This document shows positions 54,278 to 63,151 of a stretch of 64,000 nt of DNA, in pieces. Every line of letters begins with the position of its first letter. Positions within the stretch are counted from its first letter, which is position 1. The notes beneath the pieces are model-generated. The model did no database searches and was not told the origin of the DNA. It worked only from the letters and a program-made list of their open reading frames with translations. The DNA lies in assembly GCF_040412085.2 (NCBI RefSeq), contig NZ_CP115920.1, positions 1,178,001 through 1,242,000 of the forward strand, in the 5' to 3' direction. Origin of the DNA: Vibrio sp. CB1-14. Its GTDB lineage: Bacteria; Pseudomonadota; Gammaproteobacteria; Enterobacterales; Vibrionaceae. The position numbers were made by a program, and so were the translations under genes.

Positions 54278-56365
54278 ATGCTAATAGACATAACTAACTG
54301 CAATAACATTGACAGTGCCAGCTTAGAAATTGAAAAAGGCAAACTGAACATAAAATTTGCCCCGAACGGCACAGGCAAGAGCACTATAGCCAAAGCTTTA
54401 ATCTCTAATAATGATGAAGACAAGCTTTCTGAGCTGATGCCCTTTAAACTAAGAACTGATAATCCAGATGAGCTAAAGCCTCAGGTGACAGTTACAGAAG
54501 AGTTGAACACGGTAATGTGTTTTAACGAAGATTATGTTAGTCAGTTTACATTCCAGTCAGATGAACTCTTGAGTAATAGCTTCGATATATTTATTCGCAA
54601 TGAAGCATATGTTGAGACTGAGAAAGAGATTGAAGAAATTGTTAATAATATCAAGACGTTGTTCTTGGATAACGTTGAGTTAGACACGTTAATTGCAAAC
54701 CTGAAGGAGTTAGGAGCCGCTTTCAAGCTTACAAAAAAAGGAATTTCAAAGGCCTCGACTGGTATGAAAGGCTTGTCTTCAGGAAATAAAATTGAACATA
54801 TTCCTGCTGGTTTAGAGGTATATCAGCCGTTTATTAGAAGTTCTAGCAACGTAAACTGGATAGATTGGCAGACCAAGGGACAAAAAGAGTTTTCTGAGAT
54901 ATCAAATTGTTGCCCGTTTTGCTCTAGTGACACGCAGGAAAAAAAAGAGCAGATAGAAAAAGTTGGGAAGGAATATGATAAAACAGTCATCAAAAACCTT
55001 GTTGGCATAATCGCTGTCATAGAAAAGCTAGGAGATTATCTTTCAGATGATACTAAAGAAAAGCTAACGGTAATAACCTCTCTACCCAATGGTTTAGGTA
55101 AGGAACACGAACAATTCTTAAGTGATATAAAAAACCAAATTGATAACCTCCTTGAGAAGCTTGAACTACTTAAAAAACTCAATGGGTTCGATTTCAAACA
55201 AGGTGAAAAAGTTAATGAAAAGTTAATTAGTTACAAGTTGGATTTGCAATTTTTCGCCATTATCGACTCAGAAAAGACGCAAGCAGCAATTGTCTCAATT
55301 AATGATTCAATTGATGACGTCAGTAAACAGGCGGGCAAGCTTCAAGGTAAAATCAGTATGCAGCGGGCAGGAATGCAAAAGCTCATTAGTAAGCATCAAA
55401 CAGATATAAACAACTTCTTGTCTTACGCTGGGTATAAGTATGCAGTCGAAATTTCTGGTGAGGATGACCAATCGCAGTTAAAGCTTCGACATATAGATTA
55501 CAATGATTTTGTTAGTGGAGGTGATCAACACCTAAGCTTTGGTGAAAGGAATGCCTTTGCAATCGTCTTATTTATGTATGAATGTTTAGCTAAAAAGCCA
55601 GACTTAATTGTATTGGATGACCCCATTTCATCTTTTGATAAAAATAAGAAGTACGCAATATTAGAGATGTTGTTCCGTAGGAAGTCAAAAGAGTGCTTAC
55701 AAGGTGACACAGTCCTGATGCTAACGCATGATGTTGAGCCAATTATTGATACCGTCAAAGCTGTTTCTGATCAGTTTAATAATACAGTGAGGGCATCTTT
55801 CTTAAAGTTTACTCAAGGGGAATTATACGAGCAGTCAATAACAAAGGCTGATATCAAGACTTTTTCTCAGATCTGTAGTGGAGTAATAGATAAAGAGTGT
55901 GATGTAATCCTCAAGCTCATTTATCTTCGAAGAAATTATGAAATCTTGGATGACAAAGAAGATGCTTATCAAGTGCTTTCGAACTTGTTCCATCTAAGAG
56001 AAGTTCCTGTTGATAAAAGGGAATCTATCGTTGGTGAAGAGTATCCTGAAATGGATGAAGAGAAGTTTGATTTAGGCTGCTCAACTATTGCAAGTAGAAT
56101 CACCGATTTTGACTATGCTGCGACATTGGAACGTTTGAAAAATCAAGTTGCTTTAAAAGAAATTTATGAAGGATGTGGCAACGGTTATGAAAAGCTGCAA
56201 GTATTTAGGCTGTTTAATATGGATGTTAAAAACTCTGTCATACGTAAATTTATTAATGAGACTTACCATATTGAGAATGAGTACATCTGTCAGCTTGATC
56301 CCAGTGAGTTCGACCTCATACCTGAGTATGTCAGGATAGAATGCGATAAATATTTAGAAATATAG
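54278..56365 (+). CDS. PrrC/RloC-like AAA ATPase (AAA_13), putative defence effector
   Basis: 695 residues from the ATG at 54278 with GGGA six bases upstream. Walker A is FAPNGTGKST with K34. A long coiled coil is interrupted by a CPFC motif at C212-C215, the half zinc hook of RloC-type proteins. The ABC signature LSFGERNAF and Walker B DLIVLDDPISSFD follow, then LMLTHD. The last 160 residues end in KFINETYHIENEYICQLDP-like sequence common to AAA_13 proteins. PrrC and RloC are anticodon nucleases used against phage; the catalytic triad here cannot be assigned confidently. Confidence 0.8.
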   Translation: MLIDITNCNNIDSASLEIEKGKLNIKFAPNGTGKSTIAKALISNNDEDKLSELMPFKLRTDNPDELKPQVTVTEELNTVMCFNEDYVSQFTFQSDELLSNSFDIFIRNEAYVETEKEIEEIVNNIKTLFLDNVELDTLIANLKELGAAFKLTKKGISKASTGMKGLSSGNKIEHIPAGLEVYQPFIRSSSNVNWIDWQTKGQKEFSEISNCCPFCSSDTQEKKEQIEKVGKEYDKTVIKNLVGIIAVIEKLGDYLSDDTKEKLTVITSLPNGLGKEHEQFLSDIKNQIDNLLEKLELLKKLNGFDFKQGEKVNEKLISYKLDLQFFAIIDSEKTQAAIVSINDSIDDVSKQAGKLQGKISMQRAGMQKLISKHQTDINNFLSYAGYKYAVEISGEDDQSQLKLRHIDYNDFVSGGDQHLSFGERNAFAIVLFMYECLAKKPDLIVLDDPISSFDKNKKYAILEMLFRRKSKECLQGDTVLMLTHDVEPIIDTVKAVSDQFNNTVRASFLKFTQGELYEQSITKADIKTFSQICSGVIDKECDVILKLIYLRRNYEILDDKEDAYQVLSNLFHLREVPVDKRESIVGEEYPEMDEEKFDLGCSTIASRITDFDYAATLERLKNQVALKEIYEGCGNGYEKLQVFRLFNMDVKNSVIRKFINETYHIENEYICQLDPSEFDLIPEYVRIECDKYLEI

Positions 56366-56423
56366 TGAATTAATTAAGGTTCTACTCCAGTAATACTGAA
56401 CACTTAGTTAAGCGACTTTTGCC

Positions 56424-56570
56424 ATACTTGAATTAATTCATTGAATGTTAAATTAGAGATGGTGCTGACATTCTGTCCATTTTCGAGTCAGCCCATACCT
56501 GGCTGGCTCATTTTTGCCCAACTGCGTGCTGACGGGGTAGATCATCGTAACGCAGATCTGCCCCATTACG
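56424..56570. repeat. Cargo-boundary repeat, copy after the PrrC/RloC-like gene
   Basis: Contains CATACTTGAATTAATTCATT (56424-56443), TGCTGACATTCTGTCCATTT (56463-56482), CTCATTTTTGCCCAACTGCG (56507-56526) and TCTGCCCCATTACG (56557-56570). The same blocks in the same order recur at 60715-60816 and partly at 59401-59464 and 62830-62886. The whole 56366-56902 gap holds no gene. Confidence 0.65.
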
Positions 56571-56902
56571 TGTTTCAACTGATTCAATATACACTGCACC
56601 AAAGCGCAGTTTGACCTACTTTTTTTCATATAATTATGTGGCCAAATTTCCTCATCCACTACAGTGCAGTGTTTTACAAGGGGGAATAGGATGAAGAGTC
56701 ATGCAAGTACAAGGATCGACTACCTGACACACTGAAAAGTAAGTTAAAAGCTAAAGACAGAATACCTCGTTAATGGTATCTGCGACAAACAGATAGCCCT
56801 GAACTGTGGTTAGGTTGTACGTGATTGTCTTAACCGTACTTTATTTTCACAGTAGTACTGCCTATATCTCAGATTTTTTGCAGGTGGCTTGCCATAAGGC
56901 AC

Positions 56903-58423
56903 TTGTTTCATGAAAATTATGTGCTTAAACGTTTACAACTGATTGGCAGACATTTAGTGAAAAGTATAAACATCTTATCGTTAGTTCAAGCTAAAGCATC
57001 TCTGGATGATAACGTCTTTGATGATTTGGTAACTTTCCATAAAATCGGTATCAACGATGCCGAAATTGAGGATCTTAAACAGTTGGTTGAAACTGTTTGG
57101 GGTGAGCTAGAAAACCCAATTCATCTAAATAATTTCTTCGTTGGTTATACTATCCCACAGATTGGGAAGGAATTTGATTTACTTAGGTTTAGTGATGACC
57201 TTGTGGTCAATATAGAGCTTAAACGAGAAAGTACAGAAGAGAAAATTAAAAAGCAGTTGCTAAGAAATAAATATTATTTGAGTTACTTACAGCGTGAAAT
57301 ATATAGTGTTACTTTTGTCTCTACTACTGGCGAGTTCTTCACTCTAAATGATGATGACGAGCTAGAAGCAAGCTCGGTTGAAGAGTTAGCTGAAGTTCTT
57401 GGTGGTCAGGAATCTCTAGAAATAAGAAATTTAGACCAAGAGTTTGACCCGTCTGACTATTTGGTGTCACCATTCAATTCTACTGATAAGTTCTTAAATG
57501 AAAACTATTTCCTAACAAGTCAACAAGAGAACATTAAAAATCAAATATTGAAAGAGCTTGATAAGAATAAAACAAGCTTTATTTCACTGATTGGAAGTGC
57601 TGGTACAGGTAAGACTCTGTTAGCATACGACATTGTGAAAGACTATGTTGATGGTAACTCTGCCCTCATTGTTCATTGTGGACAACTTAATGATGGTCAT
57701 CGGGCTCTTATCGATGCAGGGTGGGATATCATATCGATTAGACACCTCGATTCCAGAAAGCTCTCGGATTACGACGCAATATTCGTAGATGAAGCGCAAC
57801 GAGTTTACAAGAAACAATTTGAAAAAATTGTTGATGAAGTGAAAGCTGAAAAAATTAACTGTGTTTTTTCATATGATCAATTGCAAACTCTGTCAAATTC
57901 CGAAGCTAGAGCGAATATTCATGGGAAGATAAGTAAGATAAAGGGATTGGTTTCTCATAAGCTGTCTGAAAAGATTAGGACAAATAAAGAGATCTCTAAC
58001 TTCATAAAATGTCTTTTCGATAAGAAGCGATATATAGATTTCACCTATTCAGGTGACATTGATTTCGAATACTATGGTGAGATAGATGATGCTCGTGAAT
58101 ATATATCTTCATTAAGAGAAGGAGATTGGGTAGTCGTTAGGTTTACACCTTCGCAATATAATAGAGAACATCACAAAAAATATTCAGATTGTAATTGTCA
58201 AACATCTCATGAAATCATAGGTCAGGAATTTGATAATGTAGTCATCGTATTGGATAAGTTCTTTCATTACAATGACAGTGATAACCTAGACTATAGTGCT
58301 TATGCCTATTACAACCCAGTAAAAATGCTCTTCCAGAACATCACTCGAACTAGGAAAAAGCTAAAACTCATCGTTATAGATAATGATGAGATCTTGGGAA
58401 GATGCATGAAGATCTTGGGTTAA
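56903..58423 (+). CDS. PD-(D/E)XK nuclease fused to a DUF2075-like helicase/ATPase
   Basis: 506 residues if TTG 56903 is used; GTG 56957 is a plausible alternative and neither has a good ribosome-binding site. The N-terminal domain shows a nuclease core: D92 in GKEFDLLRF and E105-x-K107 in NIELKRE. The second domain has Walker A GSAGTGKT (231-238), Walker B FVDEAQ (295-300) and a late NITRTRKKLKLIV resembling helicase motif VI. Such nuclease-helicase proteins occur in prokaryotic defence islands. The gene 147 bp downstream may be a partner. Confidence 0.75.
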   Translation: MFHENYVLKRLQLIGRHLVKSINILSLVQAKASLDDNVFDDLVTFHKIGINDAEIEDLKQLVETVWGELENPIHLNNFFVGYTIPQIGKEFDLLRFSDDLVVNIELKRESTEEKIKKQLLRNKYYLSYLQREIYSVTFVSTTGEFFTLNDDDELEASSVEELAEVLGGQESLEIRNLDQEFDPSDYLVSPFNSTDKFLNENYFLTSQQENIKNQILKELDKNKTSFISLIGSAGTGKTLLAYDIVKDYVDGNSALIVHCGQLNDGHRALIDAGWDIISIRHLDSRKLSDYDAIFVDEAQRVYKKQFEKIVDEVKAEKINCVFSYDQLQTLSNSEARANIHGKISKIKGLVSHKLSEKIRTNKEISNFIKCLFDKKRYIDFTYSGDIDFEYYGEIDDAREYISSLREGDWVVVRFTPSQYNREHHKKYSDCNCQTSHEIIGQEFDNVVIVLDKFFHYNDSDNLDYSAYAYYNPVKMLFQNITRTRKKLKLIVIDNDEILGRCMKILG

Positions 58424-58569
58424 GTGTATGTTGAGAAGGCTATGTAGATTCACACAACAAGTTGATACTGGTTGAGTTTCATAGTAAATAGCATCAACAT
58501 AGACGGGATGTAAAGATGGAAAAGGCCTATCTATAAAGCGTAATGAGCCATCGGTACAAAGGAATTACT

Positions 58570-59340
58570 ATGGAAAATTTAAATAACCCAGCAAAGCGAG
58601 TTTTGCATCTTGTTAATCAGGTGAAAACTAAGAAAGATAATGTTCCTATGTCGGTTGCATGGGGTGAGGTTTTTGGGCTTGATACTGAGCTTGTCAAAAG
58701 AGATCCACATGAAGTGTATGACAAACTAATGTTAGTTCGAAAAGAAGTAGAACTGGTTGAGCGCTTAATGAAACAAACAACATTTAGTAGCAACCTTTAC
58801 CAGCCATATTTGGACCGAGTTAAAAGTACTATCTCATTAACTAATGTTTCAGCTTCATGGAATAATTACAAAAATAAATTGAGTACGGATACGATCTTAG
58901 CATTAGGATACTGTAGTGAGATACTAGAAGACGAAGATCCTGTAGATAAAGAAGAGTTAGAGGCAATTTTAAGTTCTATTCAGACTTTAAGGCAGGATAT
59001 CGAAAATAGCTCTATCTCATCTGGTATGTACGATTTCTTGATGAGTCAGCTCAATATCATTGAAAGTGCTATTCAAAGTTATCCAATCGTCGGTGGGGCA
59101 GCCTTAAAAAAAGCATTTTCTGAGGGCTTTACTGACCTAGCATCGAGAGTCGATGATATCTCTGACGGGGCTGAAAATGATCATGAAAAAGCTTCAAATG
59201 TAGCTAAAGTATGGGGTAACTTGAGAACGGCAGCTAAAGGTATAGCTGAAGCAGACAAAATGGCTAATGCATTACTAGGTTTATACGAAAAAGGACAAAA
59301 TGCAGCAGAACCACTACTAGACCTTCTGTCTGGCTCATAA
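58570..59340 (+). CDS. Uncharacterised helical protein, possible partner of the nuclease-helicase
   Basis: 256 residues from the ATG at 58570 with AAGGAA at a 6-base spacing. It is predominantly helical, acidic at about 130-150 (EILEDEDPVDKEELEAILSS) and has a C-terminal alanine-rich amphipathic region (NLRTAAKGIAEADKMANALL). No family is recognised. It has the same orientation as the nuclease-helicase with no boundary repeat between them, which suggests the two form one module. Confidence 0.6.
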   Translation: MENLNNPAKRVLHLVNQVKTKKDNVPMSVAWGEVFGLDTELVKRDPHEVYDKLMLVRKEVELVERLMKQTTFSSNLYQPYLDRVKSTISLTNVSASWNNYKNKLSTDTILALGYCSEILEDEDPVDKEELEAILSSIQTLRQDIENSSISSGMYDFLMSQLNIIESAIQSYPIVGGAALKKAFSEGFTDLASRVDDISDGAENDHEKASNVAKVWGNLRTAAKGIAEADKMANALLGLYEKGQNAAEPLLDLLSGS

Positions 59341-59400
59341 AAAACGACTATGGTATCAAGATACTTTTTCTAACCTGACGCAAGCACTTTAGAGCATGTG

Positions 59401-59464
59401 CACTAACGCGTTTCTGTCCAGAGGCGTGTCATCATGATCGTCGCTGGCACGTTTGTGCCCCATT
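59401..59464. repeat. Cargo-boundary repeat, copy before 59720
   Basis: CACTAACGCGTTTCTGTCC-AGAGGC (59401-59425) differs by one base in 25 from 60753-60777, and CTGGCACGTTTGTGCCCCAT (59444-59463) matches 60793-60812 apart from three bases. The gap 59341-59719 holds no gene. Confidence 0.75.
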
Positions 59465-59719
59465 CCTGCTTAGAGTAAATGCTTGTTCATAGTTCGTTCA
59501 TCTTAGTTTCCCTTACGTCTTCTTATCATGCTTAACCGATCTAAGCCTCACAGGTTGTTAACACGCAAAAAAATTTCACATTGACAATGGTAAAATAGTA
59601 TGAATTTAAGTGAATGCATAATTTCTTGCATTAAAGTATTCCGATCTCGGAATTTTTTCGCTTGACCATTCCTCGTAATTTACCTTAAGGTAGAAGCTGA
59701 ACGATAAGGAGCTAAAGTA

Positions 59720-60022
59720 ATGTCAATGTACACCCCGCCAGAGACGTCCGTGAGATTAATCGAAGCGATTGAGAAGAGGTTTGATGAGCAGCCTTTCTAC
59801 AGGTTTCAGATGTCGGTGAAAGGGGTTTCTACAATGGCTGAGCGCCCTTGTGTTGACAGCTCCTTTTTGGCCGCATTGGCATCAGAGATGTTCAGTAGGG
59901 GGTGGTGCATGTTTCCTGTATCACATACTTCATACTGCTTTATCAAGTCCGACAAGGCTGAGGGCTGGCGCAAAATTAGCGGCGACCGCATGTGTGAGAT
60001 TCTCGCGGAAGCCGATAAGTAA
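59720..60022 (+). CDS. Uncharacterised 100-residue protein
   Basis: ATG 59720 with AAGGAG at good spacing. It starts MSMYTPPETSVRLIEAIEKR and contains SSFLAALASEMFSRGWCMFP and EGWRKISGDRMCEILAEADK. Compact alpha/beta character, three cysteines, no recognised family. It forms a two-gene cargo unit with the gene 76 bp downstream. Confidence 0.6.
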   Translation: MSMYTPPETSVRLIEAIEKRFDEQPFYRFQMSVKGVSTMAERPCVDSSFLAALASEMFSRGWCMFPVSHTSYCFIKSDKAEGWRKISGDRMCEILAEADK

Positions 60023-60098
60023 ATGGCGGTTGATGCGGCAGGTATAAAATCGACAATTGGGAAAATATTGAAGACTGTATAGTTAAGAGAGGATTGGG

Positions 60099-60515
60099 AT
60101 GGGGATCAACAGACCTACTAAACGAAAAGCGATGAAGGAAGTAGCAAAAAAAAGCAAGCCAAAGAGTACTCTTCGCGGGTTGAAAATTGTCATATCTGAC
60201 TCATCAAGATTTACTCGTGAAGAGCTAGATCAGTTAAGGTATGCTATTGCTAAAGTGTTAATAAAATTCGGCGACAAGAAGATACTTCCTTCGTTCTGCC
60301 GAGCAACAGGGATCACGATAGATTATTTGCAGAACCAATTCGGGAACACCATTTACCTAGCGAGTAAAGAAGAACGCCGACTGGCTAAAGAGATGCTCGA
60401 TAATTTGCAACCTAAAGCAATGGATGGGGCGATTACGCTATCGTCAACTTACAAAGAGGTGAGTGAAGAACAGTTCAAAAGAAGACTGTACACAGTTCGT
60501 ACCCATATAGCATAA
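60099..60515 (+). CDS. Uncharacterised basic 138-residue protein
   Basis: ATG 60099 with GAGAGGATTGGG upstream. The N terminus is very basic (RPTKRKAMKEVAKKSKPKST). A helical middle, YAIAKVLIKFGDKKILPSFC then RATGITIDYLQNQFGN, looks like a helix-turn-helix, so DNA binding is possible. No family is recognised. An 8-bp tandem repeat begins two bases after its stop. Confidence 0.6.
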   Translation: MGINRPTKRKAMKEVAKKSKPKSTLRGLKIVISDSSRFTREELDQLRYAIAKVLIKFGDKKILPSFCRATGITIDYLQNQFGNTIYLASKEERRLAKEMLDNLQPKAMDGAITLSSTYKEVSEEQFKRRLYTVRTHIA

Positions 60516-60517
60516 TT

Positions 60518-60579
60518 TTATGCCCTTATGCCCTTATGCCCTTATGCCCTTATGCCCTTATGCCCTTATGCCCTTATGC
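60518..60579. repeat. Octanucleotide tandem repeat (TTATGCCC)n
   Basis: Seven perfect copies of TTATGCCC (60518-60573) followed by a partial eighth, starting three bases after the stop of the 138-residue gene. The unit contains TGCCC, as in the boundary repeats. It should be hypervariable in copy number by slippage but lies outside coding sequence. Confidence 0.95.
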
Positions 60580-60714
60580 ACCCAGTTAACCTTCATTTAG
60601 GTGAATAGTTTTTTTAAGGGGGCAGTGAATAGATATGTAGTAGAAAGGTGAATTTGGCCACTTTTTCATGGTGAGTTATTTCTCTATTGGCTCCATAAAA
60701 AATAAGCTTAGGCA

Positions 60715-60816
60715 TACCTGAGTTAATTCATGGCTCTCTAATTTAGCAAACTCACTAACACGTTTCTGTCCAGAGGCTTGCTGGTTGAGGCTCTGGCACA
60801 CTTTTGCCCCATTACG
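60715..60816. repeat. Cargo-boundary repeat, copy before the OLD gene
   Basis: CATACCTGAGTTAATTCATG (60713-60732), CACTAACACGTTTCTGTCC-AGAGGC (60753-60777) and CTGGCACACTTTTGCCCCAT (60793-60812). This is the most complete copy. The rest of 60580-61068 shows no gene. Confidence 0.75.
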
Positions 60817-61068
60817 TTTTAAGTATAGATTTTTGTAAACTCCATGCTAGTCCGAGTTGGGCTAGATTTTCTAATGCTCAATACTAACTTACGTGCAGTG
60901 CCACTGGTGGCAATCTGGCTAAAGTGATAAAGTATTTTCTCTATGTATCAATAGTTTCAAGAGAACAATTTTATCTAGAAGTTATGTGGCACAGAAACAA
61001 AATCATGCCCAAGTAACCATCCAATAATTATTGCTTCTCTCAACGGACATCGGGATATTAACTAACAT

Positions 61069-62757
61069 ATGCAGCTTATTTATTTTTCAGTTACAAACTT
61101 TCGAAGCATTACCGCAGCTCATAAGATTTCCCTTCATGAGACAACTGTTCTTATCGGTCGAAACAATGAAGGAAAGTCAAACATCCTAAAGGGCTTGGAT
61201 ACTGCCATGACAATATTGCAGACCCATGCGATCAAGGCAAGAATTGGGCGCGTACCATTTGCTCGTAGTAGAGATGAAAGCTATTGCTGGAGTAGAGATT
61301 TTCCGATTAGCCTTCAAGGCAGGAAGTCGGGACTACAGACCATATTCAAACTGGAATTTACTTTAAATGATGAAGATATTGATTTGTTTAGAGAAAGTGT
61401 GAACTCAAAAATTAATGGTTCTTTGTGTTTAGAAATAAAAATTGGTAAAGATGATGAGCCAAATATTCGTGTTGTAGAAAAAAGAGGTAAAGGTGGTAAA
61501 ACGCTAAACTCCAAGTCTTCTAAAATTGCTGATTTCATAGCTAGAAATATCGTTTTTAACTACATTCCAGCCGTACGAACAGATGCTGAAGCTATGGATG
61601 TTGTACGAAAGATGCTATCTAGAGAGATGCGCATGTTAGAAAAACAGGAAGCTTATAAGAATGCACTTGACACTATACGGAAAATCCAAGAACCTGTTTT
61701 GAAAGAGCTAGGAAATAAAATAAAACTTCCTCTTCAAGAGTTCTTGCCATCAGTTAAAGATGTGACTATTGAAATCCCTGAAGATGCTCGGAGAGTTTCC
61801 CTACGTAGCGATTTTGAAATTATTGTTGATGATGGAACCCCAACGAGTCTAGCTTATAAGGGGGACGGAGTTAAGAGTCTAGCGGCTTTAGGCTTGCTCA
61901 AAGATCGAGCTTCTACTACAGGGGCATCAATAATCGCGATTGAAGAACCTGAGTCTCACTTGCACCCAGCGGCAATACATCAACTAAATTCCGTTGTTAC
62001 GTCATTAGGGAACAATAACCAAGTTGTGTTAACGACGCATAATCCATTATTTGTTGATAGAAATGAGATCAAATCCAACATCATAGTTGATTCAGGAAAA
62101 GCGACACCAGCAAAAAGCACCAAGCAAATAAGAGATATTCTAGGTATTAAAGCTTCTGATAATTTGACTAATGCTAGTTATGTTTTGGTCGTAGAAGGTG
62201 AGGACGATGTTATTGCTCTGAAAGCCATTTTGCCCACACTTAGTGACGTAATTGGTAAAAGTATCAAAAGTAACTTACTTGTAATTGAGCAGATCGGTGG
62301 TGCAGGTAACTTACCCTACAAATTAACCTTATTAAGTAATTCACTTTGTGTTTATCATTGCTTACTTGATAACGATGATGCAGGAAGAGAAGCTTTCGAA
62401 AAAGCGGAAAATGAAAAGCTAATATCTATTAAAAGTAACACCTTTATTACATGTAATGGCTCACCCAACTCAGAGTTTGAGGATTGCCTGAATGTCAGCT
62501 CTTATGCTAAAGCTGTTTTGGATGAATTTGGAGTTGATTTAACAACAAATGCTTTCAAGGGAAACCAAAAGTGGTCAGATAGGGTAAGAAAAGTTTTTCT
62601 TACTAATGGTAAGCCTTGGAATGACAAAGTCGAATCGGACGTAAAATACGTAGTTGCGAATGCGGTTAAGAAAGCGCCTAATGATGCTTTAAATGCGCAT
62701 AAACGAAACTCGATTGATGCATTAGTAGAATGCTTAGAGTCTCTAATAGGGAGCTAG
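61069..62757 (+). CDS. OLD-family ATPase-TOPRIM nuclease
   Basis: 562 residues. The N-terminal ATPase has GRNNEGKS (30-37) and, after a coiled region, LAYKGDGVKSLAALGLL and the Walker B IAIEEPESHLHP. The C-terminal TOPRIM domain shows E376 (VVEGEDDV) and D434 (LLDNDDAG). OLD proteins, including the phage P2 protein and GajA, are nucleases active in phage exclusion. No helicase partner of the GajB type is adjacent, so it is most like the single-gene class 1 OLD proteins. It is the last cargo gene before the right end. Confidence 0.88.
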   Translation: MQLIYFSVTNFRSITAAHKISLHETTVLIGRNNEGKSNILKGLDTAMTILQTHAIKARIGRVPFARSRDESYCWSRDFPISLQGRKSGLQTIFKLEFTLNDEDIDLFRESVNSKINGSLCLEIKIGKDDEPNIRVVEKRGKGGKTLNSKSSKIADFIARNIVFNYIPAVRTDAEAMDVVRKMLSREMRMLEKQEAYKNALDTIRKIQEPVLKELGNKIKLPLQEFLPSVKDVTIEIPEDARRVSLRSDFEIIVDDGTPTSLAYKGDGVKSLAALGLLKDRASTTGASIIAIEEPESHLHPAAIHQLNSVVTSLGNNNQVVLTTHNPLFVDRNEIKSNIIVDSGKATPAKSTKQIRDILGIKASDNLTNASYVLVVEGEDDVIALKAILPTLSDVIGKSIKSNLLVIEQIGGAGNLPYKLTLLSNSLCVYHCLLDNDDAGREAFEKAENEKLISIKSNTFITCNGSPNSEFEDCLNVSSYAKAVLDEFGVDLTTNAFKGNQKWSDRVRKVFLTNGKPWNDKVESDVKYVVANAVKKAPNDALNAHKRNSIDALVECLESLIGS

Positions 62758-63040
62758 TCTAACACGTGGGGATTATCGTTGTGCAATCAGCGCTTAATCC
62801 TTAATGTGACTGAGCTAAAAGCTTTCCAATACTTATATTAATTCATTGATGATCAATTTAAACAATTTACTAACACATAATTGTCCAAAAACGATTTAGA
62901 CAGCTAAACGATTGACTGCTAAGCGATTGAGTGTGATCACCAATCGATTTTGTGGTATCGGTAATGCAACGAATGCAATAGAGCAGCAGTGGCTTTATTA
63001 TGTAACTTTCTTTCAGTGTGGTGCTCAGTTTCGTGTACGT
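62758..63040. other. Intergenic region between OLD gene and right end, with partial boundary repeat
   Basis: No gene is seen. CAATACTTATATTAATTCAT (62827-62846) and ACTAACACATAATTGTCC (62869-62886) are diverged blocks of the cargo-boundary repeat, so the last cargo gene is bracketed like the others. Confidence 0.55.
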
Positions 63041-63151
63041 TTAAAATTGGGACGCTTTATGGTTTTAATTTGGGACATTTTATAGTTTTAACTTGATTCT
63101 AACTTATTGATTTTAATGTGTTTGATTGGACGCCTTATGGTATTAACGACA
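63041..63151 (+). repeat. Transposon right end with TnsB-binding repeats
   Basis: Three inverted versions of the left-end repeat: ATTGGGACGCTTTATGG (63046-63062), TTTGGGACATTTTATAG (63069-63085) and ATTGGACGCCTTATGG (63125-63140), then TATTAACGACA ending at 63151. The terminus reads ACA, complementary to the TGT at the left end. Confidence 0.85.

Larger units (their letters stand above)
37102..63151 (+). mobile_element. Type I-F3 CRISPR-associated Tn7-like transposon (CAST), complete, 26,050 bp
   Basis: The element begins TGTTGTTAAAAGCATAAC and its other end, read inwards, is TGTCGTTAATACCATAAG, so the termini are imperfect inverted repeats with TGT/ACA tips. TnsB-type repeats lie inside both ends and the CTAGC duplication flanks it. 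It encodes TnsA, TnsB and TnsC at the left end, an Xre-type regulator, TniQ, Cas8/5f, Cas7f and Cas6f, and a CRISPR array; Cas1, Cas2 and Cas3 are absent. These are the defining components of the I-F3 (Tn6677-like) systems that use RNA-guided Cascade-TniQ to choose the target. Cargo is mostly antiviral: SIR2-HerA, a PrrC/RloC-like ATPase, a nuclease-helicase and an OLD nuclease. Intact genes and ends suggest it may still be mobile. Confidence 0.95.

Noticed and set aside
60518..60579. Second CRISPR array
   Set aside because: The units are only 8 bp and directly abut, with no spacers; it is a simple tandem repeat.
61069..62757. Gabija system (GajA-GajB)
   Set aside because: The OLD gene has no adjacent UvrD-like GajB; the nuclease-helicase at 56903 is 2.6 kb away and separated by other modules and boundary repeats.
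56424..62886. Boundary repeats as integron attC sites
   Set aside because: They lack the paired R/L core sites (GTTRRRY) and the palindromic attC fold, and no integron integrase is present in the element.
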